From Massilia sp. (lineage in GTDB: Bacteria > Pseudomonadota > Gammaproteobacteria > Burkholderiales > Burkholderiaceae_D): 5,531 nucleotides of DNA. Of the stretch, positions 1 to 5,448 are shown piece by piece (positions within the stretch are counted from its first letter, which is position 1; each line of letters starts with the position of its first letter). The position numbers were made by a program, and so were the translations under genes. A model generated the notes under the pieces. The model was not told the DNA's origin and did no database searches. It worked only from the letters and a program-made list of their open reading frames with translations. Location: NCBI GenBank assembly GCA_028291845.1, contig JAQGNM010000032.1, positions 1-5,531 of the forward strand, in the 5' to 3' direction.

Positions 1-163
1 TCAGTTGCGCTTCCACCGTGCGCTCGAGCGTGGCCAGGTTGGCCGCGGTGGAGGAATCGGCCATGCGCAGCATCTCTTCGGGCGCGGGACGTTGCGCCGT
101 TTGCGCCAGCGCGTCATTCGACCAGGCCAGGCTGACCACCACCATCCAGAAACGCAGCATCAT
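1..163 (-). CDS. Exported protein of unknown function, N-terminal fragment
   Basis: The reading frame runs off the left edge, so only the first 54 residues are visible. It starts with Met-Met, has Arg4, then a hydrophobic stretch (about residues 5-15) and ends in Asn-Asp-Ala-Leu-Ala before Gln-Thr-Ala-Gln. This is a classic Sec signal peptide with an Ala-x-Ala-like cleavage site after residue 20. The mature part seen so far is polar and probably helical (residues 28-54, with Met-Ala-Asp-Ser-Ser and a Leu-Glu-Arg-Thr-Val-Glu stretch), but is too short to name a family. The start at 163 is supported by a GAGG Shine-Dalgarno sequence six bases upstream; the adjacent ATG at 160 is equally possible. 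Codon use has the high G/C third positions seen in neighbouring genes. It lies downstream of the J-like gene on the same strand, separated by 117 bases. That the protein is exported is likely; its function is unknown. Confidence 0.7.
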   Translation of the reverse strand, partial: MMLRFWMVVVSLAWSNDALAQTAQRPAPEEMLRMADSSTAANLATLERTVEAQL

Positions 164-172
164 CAAAGACCT

Positions 173-197
173 CAAATAAACCCGGCGTTGGCGCCGG
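173..197 (-). terminator. Candidate intrinsic terminator behind the J-like gene
   Basis: On the minus strand a perfect 6-bp G/C stem (CCGGCG / CGCCGG, 197-192 and 187-182) with a CCAA loop is followed by GTTTATTTG, a short T-rich tract. It lies 84 bases past the stop of the J-like gene. The stem is short and the T tract is interrupted, so termination may be partial. The T tract is immediately followed by the GAGG ribosome binding site of the exported-protein gene. A second 6-bp inverted repeat, GCCCGT / ACGGGC (233-238 and 245-250), lies between this hairpin and the J-like stop codon but has no T tract. Confidence 0.4.
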
Positions 198-280
198 CAT
201 GGTAGTTCGTCAGGCAGGGAACCGTTGTCATTGCCCGTCATTGTACGGGCGAAGTCAGATCGGAGTGCGCCGCCGCGCTT

Positions 281-952
281 TCAATGCTTGACGATGGGGA
301 TGTCCAGCGCCCTTTGCATGCCGATGGTTTGTTCGTGGATGCGCTGGCGCGCCAGCATTTCCTCGTTGCGCTGCTCGGCCTTGATGCGCTCGAGCGTCTG
401 CTCGCGGCGCCGTTCGGCGCTGATGCTCTCCGTTTCGCGTTCGACGTAGACCACACGCGGCTCCATGCGCGCCATGGCGATCTCGCGCCGGCGCTGCTCC
501 TCGGCGCGGCGGCGCTCGTTGAGCACTTGCTGGGCCTGGCGGCTCTCGACCGCCTCCTGCAGCCGCGCCGCTTCGGCGGCCGCCGCTGCCGCGGTGATCG
601 CTTCGACGGCCGCCGCCGCCGCCGCGGTGCGCTGAGCCTGCACCTTGTAATACGTGAGGGCGGCCACCAGTACCACGGCCAGGGCGATGATGGGCAACCA
701 GGGCGTGCGTTTTTCTTCCACCACGATGGTGACCGGCGCCGTTTCCTTGTGCCGCAGGCGGGCGTCATAGGCCTCGCGCCGGGTGGGCGAGCCGAGAATG
801 CTGTATGCCTCGCCGATGGCCTTGGCGCGGATCATGTCGTCGGCATCGGTGCCGGTCTTGCCAAGTTCGGCCAGGGCGGTGCGGTAGGCGGTTTCAACCT
901 GGGCCGTGCTGGCGCTGCGGGAGAGGCCCAGGACATCGTACAAAGTGCGCAT
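281..952 (-). CDS. J-like (HPD-less DnaJ-type) single-pass membrane protein
   Basis: This 223-residue protein has three parts. Residues 3-66 resemble a J domain: Thr-Leu-Tyr-Asp-Val-Leu-Gly-Leu opens helix I, residues 17-30 look like helix II with the Ala-Tyr-Arg motif, and residues 40-64 look like helix III with Glu-Ala-Tyr-Ser-Ile-Leu and Arg-Arg-Glu-Ala-Tyr-Asp. The His-Pro-Asp tripeptide that J domains use to stimulate Hsp70 ATPase is absent; the loop reads Leu-Gly-Lys-Thr-Gly-Thr-Asp. Residues 85-102 are one strongly hydrophobic membrane segment. Two alanine runs follow (110-115 and 121-126), then an Arg/Glu/Gln-rich, probably coiled-coil region (about 127-210). The start at 952 begins the J-like fold exactly where expected, although the ribosome binding site is weak (GAG about nine bases upstream). 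It has an extended -10 promoter just upstream. The role is unknown. A productive DnaK co-chaperone is unlikely without HPD; a scaffold or membrane-tethered adaptor is possible. The family call is strong, the function open. Confidence 0.82.
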   Translation of the reverse strand: MRTLYDVLGLSRSASTAQVETAYRTALAELGKTGTDADDMIRAKAIGEAYSILGSPTRREAYDARLRHKETAPVTIVVEEKRTPWLPIIALAVVLVAALTYYKVQAQRTAAAAAAVEAITAAAAAAEAARLQEAVESRQAQQVLNERRRAEEQRRREIAMARMEPRVVYVERETESISAERRREQTLERIKAEQRNEEMLARQRIHEQTIGMQRALDIPIVKH

Positions 953-960
953 TGTGCAAT

Positions 961-995
961 CTCATGATAACGAACAAATAAAAATATACCATGAG
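961..995 (-). promoter_or_regulatory. Extended -10 promoter of the J-like gene inside an inverted repeat
   Basis: On the minus strand TGgTATATT (991-983) matches the extended -10 form TGnTATAAT at all but one base. This would start transcription near 976, leaving a leader of about 24 bases before the ATG at 952. No good -35 hexamer is seen, which an extended -10 can tolerate. The nine-base word CTCATGRTA occurs in inverted orientation at 961-969 (plus strand) and 995-987 (minus strand), so the promoter core and start point lie between or within the two arms. This is where a repressor dyad would sit, but no known regulator is recognised. The surrounding 953-1025 gap is much more AT-rich than the rest of the window. 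Confidence 0.45.
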
Positions 996-1018
996 AATAA
1001 TTGCCCAGTAGAATTATT
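996..1018. repeat. AT-rich 7-bp inverted repeat after dctM
   Basis: AATAATT (996-1002) and AATTATT (1012-1018) are perfect inverted copies with a nine-base spacer, starting eight bases past the dctM stop codon. As RNA the stem would be all A-U and weak, so it is a poor terminator. It could be a residual terminator of the argH-dctQM unit or a protein-binding dyad next to the J-like gene's promoter. Which of these applies cannot be decided from sequence alone. Confidence 0.3.
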
Positions 1019-1025
1019 TTGCAGC

Positions 1026-2639
1026 TTATTTGTTGTCTTCTTCACCCGGCGCCGGCATCTCGCTCGGTGGTACATCGAGCTTCAATTCGAGCTGTTCGGT
1101 CATGTCGGTTTTCTTCTCGATCGACACCAGGCGCGGGAAGGCGATGATCAAGCCCACCATGATGATCTGGATCAGCACGAACGGGATGGCGCCCCAATAA
1201 ATGTCGCTGGTCTTGACTTCCTTCGGCGCCACCGAGCGCAAGTAAAACAGGGCGAATCCGAACGGCGGGTGCATGAAGGAGGTCTGCATGTTCACCCCCA
1301 GCAGCACGCCAAACCAGATCAGGTCGATGCCGAGTTTATTTGCCACCGGCCCCACCAGCGGCACCAGGATGAACGCCAGCTCGAAGAAATCGAGAAAAAA
1401 GGCGAGCACGAAGAACATCACATTGACCACCACCAGAAAGCCGGTGACGCCGCCCGGCAGGCTGGTGAGCAAGTGCTCGACCCACAGGTCGCCATTGACG
1501 CCGCGGAACACCAGCGAAAACACGGTCGAGCCGATCAAGATGAAAATGACGAAAGCGGACAGGCGGGTGGTCGAATGCATGGCCTGGCGCAGCAGGCTCC
1601 ACGACAGCCGGCGGTTGGCGATCGCCAGGATAATGGCGCCGGCCGCGCCCATGCCGCCGCCCTCGGTCGGGGTGGCCATGCCGATGAAAATCGTGCCGAG
1701 CACCAGGAAAATCAGCGCCAGCGGCGGAATCAGCACGAACACGACTTTCTCGGCCATGCGCGAGAGCAGCCCGAGCTTCAAACTGCGGTTGGCGACGGCG
1801 GCCGCAAAGGCAAACACGATGGCGGCGGCGCTGGAAAAGATCGCCAGCTCATCGGCGGCCAGGTCCGGATGGCTGGCGCCCCACACCTTGTCGAAGGCAT
1901 AGCCGACGCCGATGGCCACCAGCAGCAGCGCCAGCAGCGACAGCACGCCGCTGTCGCCGTTCGGCTGGCGCAGATTTCTCGCCTCTAACGGCAGCGCCGG
2001 CACATAAGCCGGTTTGATCAGGGACAGTCCCAGCACGTAGGCGGCGTACATGCCGGTCAGCATCAGGCCCGGCACGAAGGCGGCGCGGTACATGTCGCCG
2101 ACCGAGCGGCCGAGCTGGTCGGCCATGACGATCAGCACCACCGAGGGGGGAATGATCTGCGCCAGGGTGCCGGAGGCCGCGATCACGCCCGAGGCCAGCC
2201 GTTTGTCGTAGCCGTAGCGCAGCATCACGGGCAGCGAAATCAGGCCCATCGAGATGACGGAAGCGGCCACCACGCCGGTGGTGGCCGCCAGCAAAGCGCC
2301 AACGAAAATCACGGCGTAGGCGACGCCGCCGCGGATCGGCCCGAACAGCTGGCCGATGGTATCCAATAAATCCTCGGCCATGCCGGAGCGCTCGAGGATC
2401 AGCCCCATGAACGTAAAGAAGGGAATCGCCAGCAGGGTGTCGTTGCCCATGATGCCGAAGATACGGTTCGGCAGCGCCTGCAGCAGCTCGGGTTTTAATA
2501 GTCCCAACTCGATGCCGACGAAGCCGAAAAACAGGCCGTTGGCGGCCAGCGAAAAGGCCACCGGAAAACCGGAGAGCAGGAAGATGACGAGCGTGCCGAA
2601 CATGATCGGCGCGATGTTGGCGATAATAAATTGTTCCAT
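1026..2639 (-). CDS. dctM: TRAP transporter large permease (DctM type)
   Basis: This 537-residue integral inner-membrane protein is the ion-coupled transport subunit of a tripartite ATP-independent periplasmic (TRAP) transporter, which imports carboxylates or related acids using a sodium or proton gradient. Family hallmarks are visible: an early Gly-Phe-Pro-Val-Ala-Phe segment (24-29), Ile-Pro-Phe-Phe-Thr-Phe-Met-Gly (72-79), Gly-Thr-Leu-Ala-Gln-Ile-Ile-Pro-Pro-Ser (157-166) and Gly-Met-Ala-Thr-Pro-Thr-Glu-Gly-Gly (320-328). At least a dozen hydrophobic segments span the chain. Classical DctM proteins are about 430 residues. The extra length comes from a roughly 80-residue insert (about 212-290) carrying two further hydrophobic segments, plus a polar acidic C-terminal tail (about 507-537). 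This resembles the mannitol/chloroaromatic-type TRAP branch, so the substrate should not be assumed to be a C4-dicarboxylate. The start at 2639 has a GGGGA ribosome binding site; an in-frame ATG at 2678 has none and would add 13 polar residues. It lies 65 bases after dctQ. Confidence 0.93.
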   Translation of the reverse strand: MEQFIIANIAPIMFGTLVIFLLSGFPVAFSLAANGLFFGFVGIELGLLKPELLQALPNRIFGIMGNDTLLAIPFFTFMGLILERSGMAEDLLDTIGQLFGPIRGGVAYAVIFVGALLAATTGVVAASVISMGLISLPVMLRYGYDKRLASGVIAASGTLAQIIPPSVVLIVMADQLGRSVGDMYRAAFVPGLMLTGMYAAYVLGLSLIKPAYVPALPLEARNLRQPNGDSGVLSLLALLLVAIGVGYAFDKVWGASHPDLAADELAIFSSAAAIVFAFAAAVANRSLKLGLLSRMAEKVVFVLIPPLALIFLVLGTIFIGMATPTEGGGMGAAGAIILAIANRRLSWSLLRQAMHSTTRLSAFVIFILIGSTVFSLVFRGVNGDLWVEHLLTSLPGGVTGFLVVVNVMFFVLAFFLDFFELAFILVPLVGPVANKLGIDLIWFGVLLGVNMQTSFMHPPFGFALFYLRSVAPKEVKTSDIYWGAIPFVLIQIIMVGLIIAFPRLVSIEKKTDMTEQLELKLDVPPSEMPAPGEEDNK

Positions 2640-2704
2640 TAAGTCCCCGAAGTTGCGCTGCGCGCCGCACTCGATCATGCGGTCGAATTTTTTTATTGCG
2701 CTTT

Positions 2705-3283
2705 TCAGCCGATCTGGTTGGCTTCCTTGATCGCCGCGATTTCATCCTGCGGCGTGGTGGCGTGCTTGGCGAAATCGCTGCCGTCGCTGCGGCCGGTGAG
2801 GTAAGCGATGCGCTTGATGATTTCGGAGATGCCCTGCAGCAGCAGCAGGAAAAAGCCGGCCGGCACCAGCAGCTTGGCAGGCCAGACGATCAGGCCGCCG
2901 GCGCTGCTCGAGCTTTCGCCGGTCAGGAGGGAATAACGGAAAAACGCGATGCCGTAGTAAAAAATCAGCAGGCACACCGGCAGCAGGAACAGGAGGTAAC
3001 CGGCGAGGTCGATCCACACCTGGGTGCGCTTTGAAAAGTGGCCGGTGATGACGTCGATGCGCACATGTTCGTCGCGCCGCAAAGTGTAGGCGCTGGCCAG
3101 CATGAAGACCGCGGCGAACAGATACCACTGGATCTCCAGCCAGGCGTTCGAACTCATCTTGAAGGTATAACGCACCAGCGCATTGACGGCGCAGATGATC
3201 ACCGCCAGTAACAAGGCCCAGCTGACGGCGCCGGCGATTTTCTCATTCAAGGTGTCGATGGCGCGTGAGAGGGCGATGAACAT
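2705..3283 (-). CDS. dctQ: TRAP transporter small permease (DctQ type)
   Basis: This 192-residue inner-membrane protein is the small subunit that pairs with DctM in TRAP transporters; it stabilises the large subunit and helps dock the substrate-loaded binding protein. Four membrane segments are visible at about residues 15-37, 49-67, 89-109 and 132-152. Family landmarks are Trp-Leu-Glu-Ile-Gln-Trp-Tyr-Leu-Phe (48-56) entering helix 2 and Arg-Arg-Asp-Glu-His-Val-Arg-Ile-Asp-Val (69-78) after it, a DctQ signature. A Ser run (125-128) lies in the loop before helix 4, and the C-terminus is a polar tail of about 30 residues. The start at 3283 has a GGGAG ribosome binding site five bases upstream. 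It follows argH by only 19 bases on the same strand and precedes dctM, so it is probably co-transcribed with both. No gene for the periplasmic DctP subunit adjoins it. Confidence 0.92.
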   Translation of the reverse strand: MFIALSRAIDTLNEKIAGAVSWALLLAVIICAVNALVRYTFKMSSNAWLEIQWYLFAAVFMLASAYTLRRDEHVRIDVITGHFSKRTQVWIDLAGYLLFLLPVCLLIFYYGIAFFRYSLLTGESSSSAGGLIVWPAKLLVPAGFFLLLLQGISEIIKRIAYLTGRSDGSDFAKHATTPQDEIAAIKEANQIG

Positions 3284-3302
3284 GGCGGCTCCCGGGTTTT
3301 AT

Positions 3303-4700
3303 TTAGTTAGCGAGCTGGGCGCGCACGCGGGCGATCGCCGCGCGCACCTGTTTGGGGGCGGTACCGCCGACGTGGTCGCGCGCCGCCACACTGCCTTCGA
3401 GGGTCAGTACGGCAAACACGTCGTCCTCGATCAGCGGAGAAAATGCTTGCAGATCGGCCAGCGCCATCTCCGACAGATCGCGCCCGGCATCGTCGCAGGC
3501 GCGCACCGCGCGCGCCACCGCTTCGTGGGCGTCGCGGAACGGCAAACCCTTTTTCACCAGGTAATCGGCCAGATCGGTGGCGGTGGCGTAGCCCTGCAGG
3601 GCGGCGGCGCGCATATTCTCCGGTTTGACAGTGATGCCGCCGGCCATGTCGGCGAAGATGCGCAAGGTGTCGGTGACGGTGTCGACGGTGTCGAACAGCG
3701 GCTCCTTGTCTTCCTGGTTGTCCTTGTTGTAGGCCAGCGGCTGGCCCTTCATCAAAGTAAGCAGGCCCATCAGGTGGCCGTACACGCGGCCGGTATTGCC
3801 GCGCGCCAGTTCCGGCACGTCGGGGTTTTTCTTTTGCGGCATGATCGACGAGCCCGTGCAGAAGCGGTCGGCGATGTCGATGAAGCCGACGCGCGGGCTC
3901 ATCCAGATGATCAGTTCTTCGGCCATGCGCGAGACATGCATCATCAGCACCGACGAGGCGGCGCAAAATTCGATGGCGAAGTCGCGGTCCGAGACGGCGT
4001 CGAGGGAATTGTGGCAGACGTCGTCGAAGCCCAGCGTCTTGGCCACGCGCAGGCGGTCGATCGGAAACGTGGTGCCGGCCAGCGCGGCCGCGCCCAGCGG
4101 CAGGCGATTGACCCTTCTTCTCGTATCCTGCATGCGCTCGACATCGCGGCCGAACATTTCGACATAGGCCAGCATGTGGTGCCCGAACGTGATCGGCTGC
4201 GCCACCTGCATGTGGGTAAAGCCCGGCAGGATGACCTCGGCATGCTGCTCGGCGAGGTCGATCAGGGCGCCGCGCAAGGCGTGGAGCAGGGCGACGATGT
4301 CGTCAATGGCGGCGCGCACGTACAGGCGGATGTCGGTGGCCACCTGGTCGTTGCGCGAGCGCCCCGTGTGCAAGCGCTTGCCGGCGTCGCCCACCAGTTC
4401 GGTCAGGCGTTTTTCGATGTTCAGGTGGACGTCTTCCAGGTCGAGCAGCCAGGAGAACGTGCCGGCCTCGATCTCACCCTTGATCTGCGCCATGCCACCT
4501 TCGATGGCGGCGCGGTCGGCAGCGGTGATGATGCCTTGCGCGGCCAGCATCTCGGCATGGGCCAGCGAGCCTTCGATGTCGAACAGGGCCAGGCGTTTGT
4601 CGAAAAAGACCGAGGCGGTGTAGCGCTTGACCAGCTCCGAGACTGGTTCGGAAAAGCGCGCCGACCAGGCCTCGCCCTTGTTGGAAAATTGTTCTGTCAT
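3303..4700 (-). CDS. argH: Argininosuccinate lyase
   Basis: This cytoplasmic enzyme cleaves argininosuccinate into arginine and fumarate, the last step of arginine biosynthesis, as a homotetramer of the fumarase/aspartase superfamily. The 465 residues match the usual bacterial length. Visible landmarks are Lys-Gly-Glu-Ala-Trp-Ser-Ala-Arg-Phe at 8-16, His-Thr-Gly-Arg-Ser-Arg-Asn-Asp-Gln at 111-119, Pro-Gly-Phe-Thr-His-Met-Gln at 159-165 (His163 corresponds to the catalytic-region histidine), and the superfamily signature Gly-Ser-Ser-Ile-Met-Pro-Gln-Lys-Lys-Asn-Pro at 283-293, whose Ser284/285 belong to the mobile active-site loop. The reading frame is intact and no key residue is missing. The start at 4700 is chosen because family homology begins there. 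An upstream in-frame GTG at 4793 would sit three bases after the -10 box, before the expected transcript start. The ribosome binding site is weak (AGG eight bases upstream). dctQ follows after 19 bases. Confidence 0.97.
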   Translation of the reverse strand: MTEQFSNKGEAWSARFSEPVSELVKRYTASVFFDKRLALFDIEGSLAHAEMLAAQGIITAADRAAIEGGMAQIKGEIEAGTFSWLLDLEDVHLNIEKRLTELVGDAGKRLHTGRSRNDQVATDIRLYVRAAIDDIVALLHALRGALIDLAEQHAEVILPGFTHMQVAQPITFGHHMLAYVEMFGRDVERMQDTRRRVNRLPLGAAALAGTTFPIDRLRVAKTLGFDDVCHNSLDAVSDRDFAIEFCAASSVLMMHVSRMAEELIIWMSPRVGFIDIADRFCTGSSIMPQKKNPDVPELARGNTGRVYGHLMGLLTLMKGQPLAYNKDNQEDKEPLFDTVDTVTDTLRIFADMAGGITVKPENMRAAALQGYATATDLADYLVKKGLPFRDAHEAVARAVRACDDAGRDLSEMALADLQAFSPLIEDDVFAVLTLEGSVAARDHVGGTAPKQVRAAIARVRAQLAN

Positions 4701-4711
4701 GTGAGGTGCCT

Positions 4712-4732
4712 GCTGATGGGTGATGTGTGATG
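4712..4732 (-). repeat. Three tandem 7-base repeats in the argH leader
   Basis: Read on the minus strand, the leader has CATCACA, CATCACC and CATCAGC back to back, 12 bases before the argH start codon. The stretch is poor in G and likely unpaired, lying between the leader hairpin and the weak ribosome binding site. It may be a chance low-complexity run or an unstructured ribosome or small-RNA landing site. Confidence 0.4.
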
Positions 4733-4747
4733 AGTGAGGTAGCGAGT

Positions 4748-4785
4748 CGGCAGCGTGCAGGCGAAACCGCGCGCCCGCGCTGCCG
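4748..4785 (-). promoter_or_regulatory. Strong 5' leader hairpin of the argH mRNA
   Basis: On the minus strand an 8-bp perfect stem (CGGCAGCG at 4785-4778, CGCTGCCG at 4755-4748) encloses a further 6-bp stem (CGGGCG at 4777-4772, CGCCTG at 4763-4758, one G-U pair). Only a two-base CA bulge separates the stems, and the loop has eight bases. It would begin about four bases after the predicted argH transcript start. No T tract follows, so it is not an intrinsic terminator. A 5'-terminal hairpin of this kind could protect the mRNA from decay or take part in control. The structure is seen in the sequence; any role is inferred. Confidence 0.5.
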
Positions 4786-4795
4786 GATTGCACTA

Positions 4796-4801
4796 ATTAT
4801 A
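4796..4801 (-). promoter_or_regulatory. -10 box of the argH-dctQM promoter
   Basis: The minus strand carries a perfect TATAAT, placing the transcript start near 4789 and giving argH a leader of about 89 bases. No good -35 hexamer is found 16-18 bases upstream (CACGTC at 17), so the promoter may need an activator or be modest in strength. No clear ArgR-type operator is recognised. Confidence 0.5.
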
Positions 4802-4999
4802 AACATTGGGACGCAACAGACGTGACTTTACGGCCGCTTTGACCGATGATTGGCAAGTCGATGGATAAAACAGGAAAGACGATGAAGCAGCCGCTGCCGC
4901 CTCTGGCGCTGGAGCCTTGAATTCATTTTGTCGAGGCTGCTCCTGCCTGCGGCAAACTCGGTAGAATGTTTTAATTGAAGTCTTGCGGGATTTAAGCGT
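4802..4999. other. Divergent intergenic region between argH and the GNAT gene
   Basis: No credible long gene is found here. Reading plus, a good -35-like TTGACC (4839-4844) has only a poor partner (GATAAA at 4864-4869, spacing 19). A tiny frame at 4882-4920 codes for MKQPLPPLALEP and is preceded by a strong AGGAAAG ribosome-binding-like sequence; it is too short to call a gene. Just before the GNAT gene, GGTAGAAT gives a -10 box. The rest shows no convincing structure. Confidence 0.4.
4962..4967 (+). promoter_or_regulatory. -10 box of the GNAT gene
   Basis: TAGAAT matches the consensus -10 hexamer at five of six positions and would start transcription near 4974, about 26 bases before the start codon. 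No recognisable -35 hexamer lies 15-18 bases upstream, so the call rests on the -10 box and its position. Confidence 0.4.
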
Positions 5000-5425
5000 A
5001 TGACCAGTTTAAAGATCAGCACCGACAGGACGGAACTCGACGTTCCGATGATTTACCGCTTTCTCAGCGAACAGTCGACGTGGGCAGTCGGCATCTCGCG
5101 CAGCGTGGTCGATCGCGCAATTGAAAATTCCATGTGCTTCGGCGGCTTCATCGACGGCCGCCAGGTGGTCTTTGCCCGCGTGGTCACCGATTACGCCACC
5201 TTCGGCTACCTGGCCGACATGTTCGTGCTGCCCGAATACCGCGGCCGCGGTTACGCCGGTGAACTGTTGAAAACCATCCTTGCCCATCCGAGTTTGATGG
5301 GCCTGCGCCGCCTGATCCTGGCCACCAGCGGCGCCGCCGGTTTCTATGAAAAATACGGGTTCACTGCGCCGCAGCGGCCGGAGACGCTGATGGAGCGGTA
5401 TTTTCCAAACATATATCTGTCGTAG
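5000..5425 (+). CDS. GNAT family N-acetyltransferase
   Basis: This 141-residue protein is about the size of a single GNAT domain, which transfers an acetyl group from acetyl-CoA to an amine. The central beta strands lead into Val-Leu-Pro-Glu-Tyr-Arg-Gly-Arg-Gly-Tyr-Ala (76-86), which holds the acetyl-CoA pyrophosphate-binding motif R/Q-x-x-G-x-G/A (Arg81, Gly84, Ala86). The C-terminal Gly-Phe-Tyr-Glu-Lys-Tyr-Gly-Phe (114-121) is the usual motif B end, with Tyr116 a possible general acid. Conserved Phe-Gly-Gly-Phe (47-50), Phe-Ala-Arg-Val-Val-Thr-Asp (58-64) and Leu-Ala-Asp-Met-Phe-Val (71-76) fit a widespread small GNAT subgroup of unknown substrate. The start at 5000 has a modest GGGA ribosome binding site nine bases upstream. 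It is transcribed divergently from argH and converges on the next gene, with 23 bases between the stop codons. The fold is confident; the substrate is unknown. Confidence 0.9.
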   Translation: MTSLKISTDRTELDVPMIYRFLSEQSTWAVGISRSVVDRAIENSMCFGGFIDGRQVVFARVVTDYATFGYLADMFVLPEYRGRGYAGELLKTILAHPSLMGLRRLILATSGAAGFYEKYGFTAPQRPETLMERYFPNIYLS

Positions 5426-5448
5426 TTAGCACTGGGGACCGGCTCAGC

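Noticed and set aside
284..967. A 227-codon plus-strand open frame opposite the J-like gene
   Set aside because: It covers almost exactly the same bases as the J-like gene on the other strand. The minus-strand product has a recognisable fold, a membrane helix and a promoter, while the plus-strand one has none.
906..1988. A 360-codon plus-strand open frame opposite dctM
   Set aside because: It is antisense to a recognised membrane protein gene, with low-complexity His/Gln/Asp/Arg composition and no plausible ribosome binding site or domain.
2640..2678. Alternative dctM start at 2678
   Set aside because: It has no ribosome binding site and adds a polar 13-residue extension unlike the family, whereas the ATG at 2639 has GGGGA just upstream and begins a normal TRAP N-terminus.
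3183..4730. A 515-codon plus-strand open frame opposite argH and dctQ
   Set aside because: It is the antisense shadow of two strongly recognised genes, is rich in His/Gln/Arg/Gly with no domain pattern, and arises because high-GC codon bias removes stop codons on the opposite strand.
4701..4793. Alternative argH start at the GTG at 4793
   Set aside because: It lies three bases after the -10 box, before the expected transcript start, and the extra 31 residues do not match argininosuccinate lyases.
4960..4980. ArgR-like operator near GAATGTTTTAATTGA
   Set aside because: Only loosely palindromic, it lies about 170 bases upstream of the argH -10 box, closer to the GNAT gene, and does not match the known ArgR half-sites well.
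4828..5022. A 64-codon minus-strand open frame between argH and the GNAT gene
   Set aside because: It overlaps the GNAT start and its promoter, has an Arg/Leu-rich composition typical of chance frames, and lacks a convincing ribosome binding site.
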